NCBI GenBank assembly: GCA_015520425.1
Contig: WAQC01000120.1
Coordinates: forward strand, 1-21,350
Direction of reading: 5' to 3'
DNA length: 21,350 nucleotides
DNA from: Candidatus Pelearchaeum sp.
Lineage (GTDB): Archaea; Thermoproteota; Nitrososphaeria_A; Caldarchaeales; Caldarchaeaceae
Under the pieces are notes generated by a model, which was not told the DNA's origin, made no database searches, and saw nothing but the letters and a program-made list of their open reading frames with translations. Positions 1 through 7,311 of this stretch are shown here, piece by piece. The position numbers and the translations under genes were made by a program. Position 1 is the stretch's first letter. Every line of letters begins with the position of its first letter.

Positions 1-30
1 CCCTCAGCCTGGTCAGACTCATCATCGCAT
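1..30 (-). ncRNA. possible C/D-box guide sRNA, truncated by the window edge
   Basis: Read on the minus strand, a C-box match ATGATGA (19-25) is followed by 11 nt and then a D'-box match CTGA (4-7). That spacing is usual for archaeal C/D sRNAs. A TATA-like element (51-58) centred about 26 nt before position 29 would put a transcription start just before the C box. The C'/D half would lie left of the window, so the RNA cannot be completed here. The guide (8-18) is complementary to CCTGGTCAGAC, and with the D' box the complement resembles the consensus D-arm of tRNAs. The boxes and spacing are directly seen. The sRNA call and tRNA target are inference, and short boxes can occur by chance. Confidence 0.35.
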
Positions 31-50
31 AGTAAAAAATGCTAATTGTG

Positions 51-58
51 TTTTTAAA
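51..58 (-). promoter_or_regulatory. TATA-like box for the possible sRNA
   Basis: On the minus strand this reads TTTAAAAA. Its centre is about 26 nt upstream of position 29, immediately 5' of the C box. The distance fits archaeal TBP/TFB promoters. No other minus-strand start is visible downstream within the window. Confidence 0.35.
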
Positions 59-103
59 TTTATCGTTGTTGGGAATTGCGTAATACTAATAACGTGTATG
101 AGG

Positions 104-111
104 TAATTTTA
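104..111 (+). promoter_or_regulatory. TATA-like box of the crotonase-fold gene
   Basis: TAATTTTA lies about 30 nt before the GTG start at 138, placing transcription start 3-5 nt before the codon. The purine-rich GGAGA at 116-120 is 17 nt from the start. It is too distant for a normal Shine-Dalgarno role and would lie outside such a transcript. Confidence 0.4.
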
Positions 112-137
112 TGTAGGAGATTTTCGTTTGTTGTGTT

Positions 138-932
138 GTGAGTTTTGAGACTATACGCGTTGAGGATAGAGGCAGCGTTAGGTACGTTGTGTTGAATAGG
201 CCAGAGTCCTTCAACGCCTTTACTACTGAGATGCGTTATGAGCTATTGGAGGCGTTTAGGGCGTCTGAGCTTGACGAGGGAGTTCGTGTGGTTGTTATAA
301 CGGGTGCTGGGAAGGCCTTTGCAAGCGGTGAAGATCTAAAGGAACTTGGAGGCCTGTATAAGGCTGGGAAGCGTCCTGATTTTAAGAAGATGCTTGAAGA
401 GGAATACCATCCCTTGTTGCTTGCTATCAGGAGGTCGCGGAAGCCGTTCATCGCCGCAGTTAATGGTGCTGCTGCTGGCGCTGGGCTAAGCCTAGCGCTA
501 GCATGTGATTATAGAATAGCATCTGAAAACGCCACCTTTACAACCGCATTCATACGCGTGGGGTTAATACCTGATACAGGGGCGAATTACTTCCTACCAA
601 GGATTGTGGGGCTGGCTAAGGCTCTGGAGCTTTGTCTTCTAAGCCCCCGCCTCACCGCTCAGGAAGCTCTCAATATAGGGCTGGTCAATAAGGTAGTCCC
701 TGCTGGTGATTTTGAGAAGGCTGTAGAGGAGACCGCTCTAATGTTTGCCGAGCTACCTCCATTAGCTGTGGGGTATATTAAAGAAGCAATAAACGCAGGC
801 CTAAGCCAAACATTGGAGGATGCGCTTAGGCTTGAGGCAGAGCTTCAAGACAGGGCTGGAAGAAGTGAAGACCACTTAGAGGGGGTTAGAGCTTTCATAG
901 AAAAACGTAAACCAAGTTTTAAGGGGAGGTAG
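138..932 (+). CDS. enoyl-CoA hydratase/isomerase (crotonase) family protein
   Basis: A 264-aa cytosolic crotonase-superfamily enzyme acting on an acyl-CoA thioester. Visible family marks are the acyl-CoA/oxyanion motif SGEDL (63-67), the glycine- and alanine-rich loop NGAAAGAGLSLALACDYRIA (109-128) and GLIPDTGAN (142-150). The two glutamates that hydratases use appear to be replaced: the GGGCEL-type position reads GAGLSL, and the second aligns with Phe. An Asp (D146) sits in the IPDTG motif, as in 1,2-epoxyphenylacetyl-CoA isomerase (PaaG) and related isomerases or dehalogenases. An isomerase-type reaction is therefore more likely than simple hydration (inference). The GTG start follows an in-frame stop at 114-116. 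The 3' end overlaps the convergent MBL gene by 14 nt. Family sure, substrate unknown. Confidence 0.9.
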   Translation: MSFETIRVEDRGSVRYVVLNRPESFNAFTTEMRYELLEAFRASELDEGVRVVVITGAGKAFASGEDLKELGGLYKAGKRPDFKKMLEEEYHPLLLAIRRSRKPFIAAVNGAAAGAGLSLALACDYRIASENATFTTAFIRVGLIPDTGANYFLPRIVGLAKALELCLLSPRLTAQEALNIGLVNKVVPAGDFEKAVEETALMFAELPPLAVGYIKEAINAGLSQTLEDALRLEAELQDRAGRSEDHLEGVRAFIEKRKPSFKGR

Positions 933-1947
933 ATAACTCGGCAAGCTTAGCCTCAACAGACGTAAAGTCCTCAGCCAAAGCCTCATAACGTATATTCTCT
1001 CCAATCTTCCTCTCAACAACACCACACCAACATAAAAATTCTAGATGCGATATAGTCTCCAATAGAGCAAGCCATTTATCAAACGCCGAAAGAGTGTCAA
1101 AATGACCGCGCGACCACTTTATTTGACGTGCCACCTCTGTTATCTTTGATTCACCTGATAGCAGGGCCGCGAGAGTTTGCCTAAGCCGCTCATTATGATG
1201 GCGATAAAGCTCTCCAATTCTACTTTCTGCGGAGCTGAAAGGCTCACCATGGGAGGGAATAACTATTGATGGCTTTATGCGCTTAACTGTTGTAAGCGAA
1301 GCTAGATAATCTCTCAGGGGATTATAGCCCTCTATAGGATAAAACGGCACGTTAGAGGTCTCTTGGGGGAGAAGATGGTCCCCTGAGATAAGCGCCCCAT
1401 TATCATTATTGTACAGACAAACATGCCCTGGAGTATGTCCTGGAGTGTGAATTATCCTCCAAGTCCCACTTATGCTTTCTATAGATAGTTCTCCATTAAT
1501 CAGCTGATTAGGTCTTGGTATATTTTTACGTTCTTGTGATATAATCTTCAAAACCTTATCCATGACCATGTTCGGTACACTTAATAGTCTAAGCCATGAG
1601 ACTCCCTCTTCAGAAACAGCTCGTGATAATGCATTTACGACCTCCATCTCCCTTTGATGCATCATTACACGGGAAGAAAAACGCGAAACAACTTGGTTAA
1701 CACCGCCATAATGGTCATAATGTATATGGGTTATTACTAGTCGGCTTATCCTGATATTATCTCCAAACTCGTCGTGTATCGTTGAAAGCAACTCGCTTGA
1801 AGTGCTTTGGAATCCAGCGTCAATCATAGTATATTCGTCATCTTCATTATTCTGTATTAGGAAGACATCTACATGGCCAATTCCGCCTTCTGAATAGTCT
1901 ATCCTAATCCTATAAAGTCCGTCAAATATCGTGGAGAATCTGCTCAT
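919..1947 (-). CDS. metallo-beta-lactamase-fold hydrolase with C-terminal helical/winged-helix domain
   Basis: A 342-aa glyoxalase-II/LACTB2-like hydrolase. Its full di-metal ligand set is visible: THIHYDH (H74, H76, D78, H79), H171 within HTPGHTPGH, D190 in SGDH, and H233 in PSHGEP. The metal core covers roughly residues 10-240. The remaining ~100 residues are alpha-helical and resemble the winged-helix tail common in this group. The substrate, a thioester or another hydrolysable ester, cannot be read from sequence. The ATG is preceded by a good Shine-Dalgarno GAGGAG (complement of 1951-1956), with a TATA-like element around 1982-1991. The stop overlaps the crotonase gene by 14 nt. Convergent placement next to a CoA enzyme is suggestive but weak evidence for a shared pathway. 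Confidence 0.9.
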   Translation of the reverse strand: MSRFSTIFDGLYRIRIDYSEGGIGHVDVFLIQNNEDDEYTMIDAGFQSTSSELLSTIHDEFGDNIRISRLVITHIHYDHYGGVNQVVSRFSSRVMMHQREMEVVNALSRAVSEEGVSWLRLLSVPNMVMDKVLKIISQERKNIPRPNQLINGELSIESISGTWRIIHTPGHTPGHVCLYNNDNGALISGDHLLPQETSNVPFYPIEGYNPLRDYLASLTTVKRIKPSIVIPSHGEPFSSAESRIGELYRHHNERLRQTLAALLSGESKITEVARQIKWSRGHFDTLSAFDKWLALLETISHLEFLCWCGVVERKIGENIRYEALAEDFTSVEAKLAELSTSP

Positions 1948-2060
1948 ATACTCCTCGGCGTTATGTAGCGTTATTACCTTGGTATTTTAGTGCTACTCCC
2001 CTCACTTTCAATCACCTCTCCATACTTAATTCCAGCCTTAAACCAATTAGAGTCTGGATA
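1948..2060. promoter_or_regulatory. divergent promoter region between the MBL hydrolase and cdc6
   Basis: This 113-bp AT-rich spacer holds the minus-strand Shine-Dalgarno and TATA-like element of the MBL gene and a weaker TATA-like element (2036-2044) before cdc6. A pyrimidine stretch around 1993-2020 contains runs of C. It was inspected as a possible Orc1 site but lacks a recognisable inverted ORB core. Confidence 0.4.
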
Positions 2061-3227
2061 ATGAGGCTATTCAAAGACGAGGAGCGATTATCTCCTGAGT
2101 ATGTTCCGAGCAAACTGCCTCATAGAGAGAAGGAATTTTCAATTCTCAAGTCATTCTTCTCCTCACTCATAAATGGGAAGACACAGTATAGTGTGCGCGC
2201 TGTGATTACAGGCTCCGTCGGAACTGGGAAGACCTCGCTCGCCAAGCTATGCGGCCAGGAGGTAGAGCTAGAAGCGAGAAAAAACAGAAGAATAGTCCAT
2301 TACATACATATAAACTGCAGGATTAACCGTTCTCTATACTCTGTTCTTAGGAGGCTAAGCGAGGTTATAAACGCCCCAGTACCCAAACGCGGCTTTTCAG
2401 ACGAGGAGGTTATGCATTCTCTCCTTAAGTATCTCTCAAGAAGCAACACATACGTAATCCTGGGATTGGATGAGGCTGAGGTTCTATTCTCAGAAGAAGG
2501 AGCTGAGCCTTTCTATTTTCTCTCACGTATAGGAGAGGAAACAGAAGCACCTGGAAGATTATCCATAATTGTTATACTTCGCGACCCAGAGGTATTGGAT
2601 AGGCTTGACGCCCAAACACGGAGTAGCCTGCTGGGCACGGCGGTGCATCTCAGCGAATACAGTTATGAACAGCTCTTGGACATAATAAGGTATAGAGCTG
2701 ATGAGGCCTTTTACCCTGATGTCCTCGCGGAAGAAACACTGGAGTTTTTAGCAGATGTATCAGCTGAGCGGGGAGACGCCAGATATGCCATAGACCTGCT
2801 CTGGCGCTCAGGAAAATTCGCCGAAGCAGACAATTCTGAGAAAATAACTCCAGAACACGTTAGGAGAGCTATCGCGAGCGTATATCCAACCATAAGGAGA
2901 GAGAATCTCTCATACCTATCTCGCGATGAAGCTCTTATCCTACTCGCATGCGCAAAAACGCTAAGCAGCAATAGGGCATATACAACATCAGCCGAGATCT
3001 TTGACATATACAAACTGGTATGCGAAGAGAAGGGGGCTGTCCCAAAGGGATATACGCGATTCTGGGAAACTCTGCAAAAACTCCAGGACCTAGGGTTCCT
3101 CAGTATAAGAGTTAGAAGCGAGGGCTCGCGTGGAGGAAGGAAATCTCATATATCCCTACCTGGAATACCTGCATCCCTACTAGAAGCCGAGCTCTCTAAA
3201 GCCATTAATGCAAGCAATAAATCTTAA
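2061..3227 (+). CDS. cdc6: Orc1/Cdc6 replication initiator
   Basis: A 388-aa AAA+ origin-recognition/helicase-loading protein. Walker A is GSVGTGKTS (51-59) and Walker B is LGLDEAE (135-140, D137 and E138). GDARYAIDLL (near residue 238) is the sensor-2 motif typical of the family. A winged-helix domain fills the last ~90 residues and ends with a basic wing (RSEGSRGGRKSH). Length is normal for archaeal Orc1/Cdc6. The ATG has no clear Shine-Dalgarno; a CTTAAACC element about 21 nt upstream may serve a leaderless transcript. The protein converges with rfcL, 5 nt apart. Archaeal origins often lie beside this gene, but the 113-bp upstream gap shows no convincing origin recognition box. Whether it is a primary or a secondary Orc1 is unknown. 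Confidence 0.93.
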   Translation: MRLFKDEERLSPEYVPSKLPHREKEFSILKSFFSSLINGKTQYSVRAVITGSVGTGKTSLAKLCGQEVELEARKNRRIVHYIHINCRINRSLYSVLRRLSEVINAPVPKRGFSDEEVMHSLLKYLSRSNTYVILGLDEAEVLFSEEGAEPFYFLSRIGEETEAPGRLSIIVILRDPEVLDRLDAQTRSSLLGTAVHLSEYSYEQLLDIIRYRADEAFYPDVLAEETLEFLADVSAERGDARYAIDLLWRSGKFAEADNSEKITPEHVRRAIASVYPTIRRENLSYLSRDEALILLACAKTLSSNRAYTTSAEIFDIYKLVCEEKGAVPKGYTRFWETLQKLQDLGFLSIRVRSEGSRGGRKSHISLPGIPASLLEAELSKAINASNKS

Positions 3228-3232
3228 GGGGG

Positions 3233-4468
3233 CTACTTCTTACTTGACTTCAAGCCGCTTGATAGGTAGCTCACCTCACTCTTATCAAAGTCAAAGAATT
3301 TTGCCATTCCACGTGCTTTAGCCCCATTATGAGAGAAGATGAATGCTATGAACGGTAGGATTTCGCGCCATGCCTTACTGGTAGAAAGATGACACTTAGC
3401 CGCTATTTTCGTAGCTATACGCTCGCGCATCTCCCTATCGTTACGCGTGTTGCTCATAAACCGTATCTTGGATGGAAAGCTAAACTTGGCAAATTTTGTC
3501 GGAGCCTTATGCTTGGCCGCTGCCACACCAGTCGTTATAAGTGGGGTGACGTACTTCATCAACCCCCATCGCTGGAGTCGTGTTGTACGTTGAAGATGCA
3601 TATCTGCGCGGGCAAGCCGTTCCAAGGCTTCCGCTAACGCATCTATATCAGATATCTGCTCTGGAGTATTATCAAACACCCACTGGTAAAAGGACTGCAA
3701 ATCCATATCAAGCCCTTCCAACGCTAGTCTCCCATCGCGTACGCTCTTGGCATTAAACGCCGCGGCTAGAGCAGAGAATATCTCACGGTCACGTAATCTA
3801 TATCCCAAAACATTTAACGTCTCGCGGCTTATGGTCCCCGTCGCCGCAATAGCTTGTAGGTCGTTTATGGCTGAGCGTAGGTCGCCATTACTCCTATCCG
3901 CTATCTCCTTTAGGACTTCGTCAGAACATTTAAGCCCCTCCGCTGCGCATATCTTCTTCAAATGACTGACTACCGTAGCTTTATGTATCCTCTTAAACTC
4001 TATCAGTTGAGCTTTTTCGCGAAGTCCAGCCAGTCGTTGGTCCCATGGATTGTTAGCTACCAAAACTATCGGCACACGCGTATTGGTTATTACTTTTAAT
4101 AATGCAGATACTCCTCCAACATCTTCTTTCCCCGCCAATCCATCAACCTCATCCACCAGTATTATTCGTTTTCTCAATCCAGTGATCGTCGCTTGCTGCG
4201 AAGCAAGGCCTACTATTTGCTCTACTTTTTCAGCTGTTCTGAAGTCGCTTGCATTAACTTCAACTACATCTAGTCCATTCTCATTTGCATATGCCAAAAC
4301 GAGTGATGTTTTTCCAACTCCAGCAGGGCCGTAAAGAAGTGCGGCTTTCTTAGATGGCTTGCCAGCGCTCCACTGCTTGGCCCACGATAGGAAAGATTCT
4401 ACAGCCTCCTTATTCCCAACGACCTCGGATACTCGTTTAGGTCTATACTTCTCAGTCCAAGGAATCAT
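3233..4468 (-). CDS. rfcL: replication factor C large subunit
   Basis: A 411-aa clamp-loader large subunit, which with RfcS loads the PCNA ring onto primed DNA. It begins with the RFC box WTEKYRP (4-10). Walker A is GPAGVGKTS (47-55), Walker B is LVDEVDG (104-110), and VNASDFR (71-77) is the RFC-L version of the family's NASD motif. The C-terminal third forms the helical collar and an extra domain. Archaeal RFC-L often ends in a PCNA-binding PIP box; here the tail is YLSSGLKSSKK and none is recognisable. The ATG overlaps the rfcS stop by 4 nt (ATGA), so translation is probably coupled. The 3' end faces cdc6 with a 5-nt gap. Confidence 0.95.
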   Translation of the reverse strand: MIPWTEKYRPKRVSEVVGNKEAVESFLSWAKQWSAGKPSKKAALLYGPAGVGKTSLVLAYANENGLDVVEVNASDFRTAEKVEQIVGLASQQATITGLRKRIILVDEVDGLAGKEDVGGVSALLKVITNTRVPIVLVANNPWDQRLAGLREKAQLIEFKRIHKATVVSHLKKICAAEGLKCSDEVLKEIADRSNGDLRSAINDLQAIAATGTISRETLNVLGYRLRDREIFSALAAAFNAKSVRDGRLALEGLDMDLQSFYQWVFDNTPEQISDIDALAEALERLARADMHLQRTTRLQRWGLMKYVTPLITTGVAAAKHKAPTKFAKFSFPSKIRFMSNTRNDREMRERIATKIAAKCHLSTSKAWREILPFIAFIFSHNGAKARGMAKFFDFDKSEVSYLSSGLKSSKK

Positions 4469-5454
4469 CGCGTCTTCCGCATCTTCCTAGCCAGCTTAGA
4501 TACTAGTGCTAATATCTGTATCTCTGGTGTCCCGCCTTCTGCTATCCTGAAGTCAGCCTCACCCAATGCATCAAGTATCTCCACCTTATCTTCTTCCGAT
4601 ATATCAAGTTGGCCGACCTCACGGTATATTGCCGTGAGGAGGTCGCTTGGTGCGACACCCTGTAGGTATAGAAGCTCGCGAAGTAAGTCGCGTGCTTCAC
4701 TTATCTTGCCCGACAGCCCCAACTCAAGCAACCGTCTAACCTCTCCACGGCTAACATAGCCTATCACTTGATAAATCGTCTTCTCATCCACGTCACGTGA
4801 TATTGAGGCTGCTGCTTGGAGTATGTTTATTGACTTACGCATATCGCCCTCTGAAAAGTCATAAATCGCCTCCAACGCGGCTGATGAAATGTTAAGCCCC
4901 TCGTTTTTAGCGATTTTACCCAAATGTTCTATCACCTTATCTCTGGGGAGAGGTCTGAATCTCAGTACTGCGCATCTTGATTGTATGGGCTCTATAATCC
5001 TATTACTATAGTTAGCTACTAAGATAAATCTGCATGTAGCTGAGAATTGTTCCATTGTTCTTCTGAAAGCATGCTGTGCATCGTCTGTTAGTTGGTCGCT
5101 TTCATCCAGCAGTAGAATTCTAAATCCTATAGGGCCGAATGGAACGGAGCGCGCATACATTTTCACCTTTTCTCTGATTGTTTGAATTCCGCGTTCGTCC
5201 GATGCGTTAATCTCAACGAAGAGCCCTTCAGTAAGGTAGTTAGGGCCGTATAACTCGCGGGCGAATGCGTGGGCTGAAGCAGTTTTCCCAGTTCCAGGCG
5301 GGCCTGCAAAGAGCATATGTGGAACCTGCTTTGTCTGTAGAATATTCTTCAAGGTTCTTACGACTTCCTCCTGGTCAACCATCTCATCAAGCGTTTTGGG
5401 TCTGTATTTCTCTATCCAGGGAAGCTCGCCCACGAGCCGTTCTTCAACTGCCAT
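4465..5454 (-). CDS. rfcS: replication factor C small subunit
   Basis: A 329-aa clamp-loader small subunit. RFC boxes are present: WIEKYRPK (13-20), Walker A GPPGTGKTA (51-59), INASDERG (82-89), Walker B LLLDESD (114-120, with Ser where DEAD-type is usual) and the SRC arginine-finger motif (159-161). Full length for archaea. It would form the four-copy part of a heteropentamer with RfcL. The ATG is 42 nt downstream of the tatD stop. A TATA-like CTTTATGC (complement of 5485-5492) about 35 nt before the start suggests it may be transcribed independently as well as with tatD. Confidence 0.96.
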   Translation of the reverse strand: MAVEERLVGELPWIEKYRPKTLDEMVDQEEVVRTLKNILQTKQVPHMLFAGPPGTGKTASAHAFARELYGPNYLTEGLFVEINASDERGIQTIREKVKMYARSVPFGPIGFRILLLDESDQLTDDAQHAFRRTMEQFSATCRFILVANYSNRIIEPIQSRCAVLRFRPLPRDKVIEHLGKIAKNEGLNISSAALEAIYDFSEGDMRKSINILQAAASISRDVDEKTIYQVIGYVSRGEVRRLLELGLSGKISEARDLLRELLYLQGVAPSDLLTAIYREVGQLDISEEDKVEILDALGEADFRIAEGGTPEIQILALVSKLARKMRKTR

Positions 5455-5496
5455 GGATTATCACCAAATACCCAACACCTACCAGCATAAAGGTAT

Positions 5497-6231
5497 TCAT
5501 ATACGTAGTAGAGTCTTCGTCTGCTCTGTGAGCTTCTCCAAGACATACTCCAGCGATATGCCCTTGATTCTAGCTATCCATTCAGCGGATACACGTATGT
5601 TTTTAGGATGATTTACTTCTCCTCGTTCTGGAGCTAATACTGGAGCATCGCTCTCAAGTAGTAGATTCTCAAGCGGTAGCCGTTTAACCAGCTTTTGCTT
5701 CTGTTCAGACCTAGCTATAGAGGGAGGTACTGAGAAGAAGTACCCCTTAGCCGCTCCTCTCTCCGCGTGTGATGGTTTTCCATCAAAGGCATGCATAATG
5801 ACCTGCTCTGCCCCATGCTCTATCAACATATCAATAGCATACTTCCCCGCGCTCCGCGAGTGTATTATCAATGGGATATCAAGCTCCTTGCTGAGATTTA
5901 TAAACTCGGCGAAGACTTTGCGCTGAAGCTCACGGTCTTCACGTGTTCCGAAATAATAATCAAGACCAACCTCACCTATTAGCACTACCCTATCCTTATT
6001 TCTTCTTATAAGCTCAATGACTTGGTCATATCCTTCCAGCTCATAAGGCTCTATACCCAACGATGGATAAACATACTGGTAATCTGATATTGCGAGGGCT
6101 CGGTGGCAGTCGTCTGGCCCTATGCCCGAAGTAATTATAGCATTAACCCCTGCTTCGCGCGACTCCTTTAAAACCATATCAAGCCTGCTTGCTAGAGGCT
6201 CTTCGGTAAGATGGCAATGAACGTCTATCAT
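5497..6231 (-). CDS. tatD: TatD family metal-dependent deoxyribonuclease
   Basis: A 244-aa amidohydrolase-fold (TIM barrel) enzyme. Ligands typical of TatD are visible: HCH (H5, H7), E87 in IGEVGLDYY, H124 in IIHSR, H147 in MHAFDG, and D195 in LESDAP. Family members are Mg-dependent DNases, often 3'-5' exonucleases involved in DNA repair. Position upstream of rfcS and rfcL on the same strand suggests a role in DNA maintenance (inference). An ATG start follows a TATA-like CCTAAATAAT (complement of 6259-6268) about 32 nt upstream. The length is slightly under the usual 255-265 aa. Confidence 0.92.
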   Translation of the reverse strand: MIDVHCHLTEEPLASRLDMVLKESREAGVNAIITSGIGPDDCHRALAISDYQYVYPSLGIEPYELEGYDQVIELIRRNKDRVVLIGEVGLDYYFGTREDRELQRKVFAEFINLSKELDIPLIIHSRSAGKYAIDMLIEHGAEQVIMHAFDGKPSHAERGAAKGYFFSVPPSIARSEQKQKLVKRLPLENLLLESDAPVLAPERGEVNHPKNIRVSAEWIARIKGISLEYVLEKLTEQTKTLLRI

Positions 6232-6258
6232 GTCCTGCCTTTTCTTGTTGATGGGTGG

Positions 6259-6268
6259 ATTATTTAGG
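6259..6268 (-). promoter_or_regulatory. TATA-like box of tatD (and possibly the rfc genes)
   Basis: Minus-strand CCTAAATAAT is centred about 32 nt before the tatD ATG, implying a leader of only a few nucleotides. It lies in the 85-bp divergent spacer shared with the plus-strand gene at 6317. That gene may use TTATACAAAA at 6271-6280. Confidence 0.4.
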
Positions 6269-6316
6269 GGTTATACAAAAATAGTGTCTCAGACGTAATA
6301 TGTTTGGCGACCGCGG

Positions 6317-6637
6317 TTGGATGGCGCGCTATTCTGCGTTTGTGGTTCTAAGATAGATTCGGCCGAAGACCTAAAGAGAGTCGGGGCAGGCGAGAGGGAG
6401 ATTGTTTTCAGATGCCGTAATAATGGTGTATGTAGGCTTGAGGAGATATGTAGGATACGCTTAGTTGGTGGAGGTTTTGAAGTCTTATACTCCCCTATGT
6501 TCAGTGATTGGAATCTCCTGAGCCTCGGCCGTGAGCGGCTTCTCAGCGAATTGAGACAGCTTGCCTATAAAATCGTTAAGGAAACGATTAGGGAGGGAAA
6601 TGTTTTAAGGATACGTGTAAAGATAATGGGGAGATGA
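6317..6637 (+). CDS. small Cys-rich protein of unknown function
   Basis: A 106-aa protein that I do not recognise. The N-terminal half carries five cysteines, C7 and C9 (FCVCGSK) and C33, C39 and C45 (CRNNGVCRLEEIC), suggesting a metal-binding fold. The C-terminal half is alpha-helical and basic (ELRQLAYKIVKETIREG). The TTG at 6317 is the only start candidate before the first cysteines; the ATG at 6321 is out of frame. The gene ends 6 nt before the UPF0173 hydrolase, so the two are very likely co-transcribed. Short size and TTG start lower certainty slightly, but the tight packing supports a real gene. Confidence 0.65.
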   Translation: MDGALFCVCGSKIDSAEDLKRVGAGEREIVFRCRNNGVCRLEEICRIRLVGGGFEVLYSPMFSDWNLLSLGRERLLSELRQLAYKIVKETIREGNVLRIRVKIMGR

Positions 6638-6643
6638 TGGGAA

Positions 6644-7300
6644 ATGCCATACGAGTATAAAGGAGTTAAGATAAGCTGGCTTGGACACGACTCGTTTAGA
6701 ATAACCAATACAAAAACAATCTACATAGACCCCTACACCATTAAGGGTGGAGCAACAGCGGACATTATACTAATAACGCATGACCATTTTGACCATTTAA
6801 GCATAGAGGATATTAACAAGATAGCTGGTGCGAATACTGTAGTAGTAGCTAGTGAGCCATGCTCTAATAAGCTTGGGAAAGTTAAGGTGCGTGATGTGCG
6901 TATAGTTAAGCCAGGCGATAAGCTTGTAGTTGATGATGTGGAGATAGAGGCTGTCAGGGCGTATAATGTGAATAAGTTTAGAGAGCCTGGTGTGGTCTTT
7001 CATCCCCGCGAGGCTGGTGGAGTGGGTTATATAGTCGTGGTGAAGGGTGTTAGAATATACCACGCGGGAGACAGTGATTTGATACCTGAGATGAGGGGGC
7101 TCAAGCCAGATATAGCGTTGCTTCCCGTAAGCGGTACATACGTCATGACCGCTGAGGAAGCCGCGAGAGCTGCTGAGGAGCTTGAAACAAAAGTCGCCAT
7201 ACCAATGCATTACGGCGCCATAGTGGGAAGTAAAAAGGATGCAGAGACCTTCAAAAGCCTGGCAAAATGCGAAGTAGTAATACTGGAGAAGGAGGAGTAG
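6644..7300 (+). CDS. UPF0173 family metallo-beta-lactamase-fold hydrolase
   Basis: A 218-aa compact MBL-fold protein of the UPF0173 (YtkL/TM1162-like) group, related to UlaG-type hydrolases. It starts WLGHDSFRI (12-20) and has the metal motif THDHFDH (45-51). The later ligands lie in HAGDSDL and in the PMHYG near the C terminus. Its substrate is unknown for most family members. A purine-rich GGGGAG with further Gs (6628-6641) precedes the ATG. It sits between two small Cys-containing proteins on the same strand with 6-nt and 11-nt spacing, a tight three-gene unit. Confidence 0.92.
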   Translation: MPYEYKGVKISWLGHDSFRITNTKTIYIDPYTIKGGATADIILITHDHFDHLSIEDINKIAGANTVVVASEPCSNKLGKVKVRDVRIVKPGDKLVVDDVEIEAVRAYNVNKFREPGVVFHPREAGGVGYIVVVKGVRIYHAGDSDLIPEMRGLKPDIALLPVSGTYVMTAEEAARAAEELETKVAIPMHYGAIVGSKKDAETFKSLAKCEVVILEKEE

Positions 7301-7311
7301 GGTTCAAGGAC

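Noticed and set aside
1..30. Plus-strand resemblance to a tRNA D-arm (TCAGCCTGGTCAGA), hinting at a tRNA gene
   Set aside because: The D-stem bases do not pair properly, and no anticodon stem, T-arm or acceptor stem follows. The minus-strand C/D-box reading explains the similarity better.
1991..2030. C-rich stretch upstream of cdc6 as an Orc1 origin recognition box
   Set aside because: No inverted core or repeated copy is visible, and a single pyrimidine run is weak. No origin can be claimed from this 113-bp spacer.
3290..3320. GMAKFFDF near the RFC-L end as a PIP box
   Set aside because: Ala is at the Gln position, and the stretch is followed by a helix-like segment typical of the RFC-L C-terminal domain, so it is probably structural.
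7267..7311. Upstream ATG for the 151-aa gene
   Set aside because: It would overlap the UPF0173 gene by 34 nt and add a low-complexity leader. ATG 7312 has purine-rich ribosome-binding signals directly before it.
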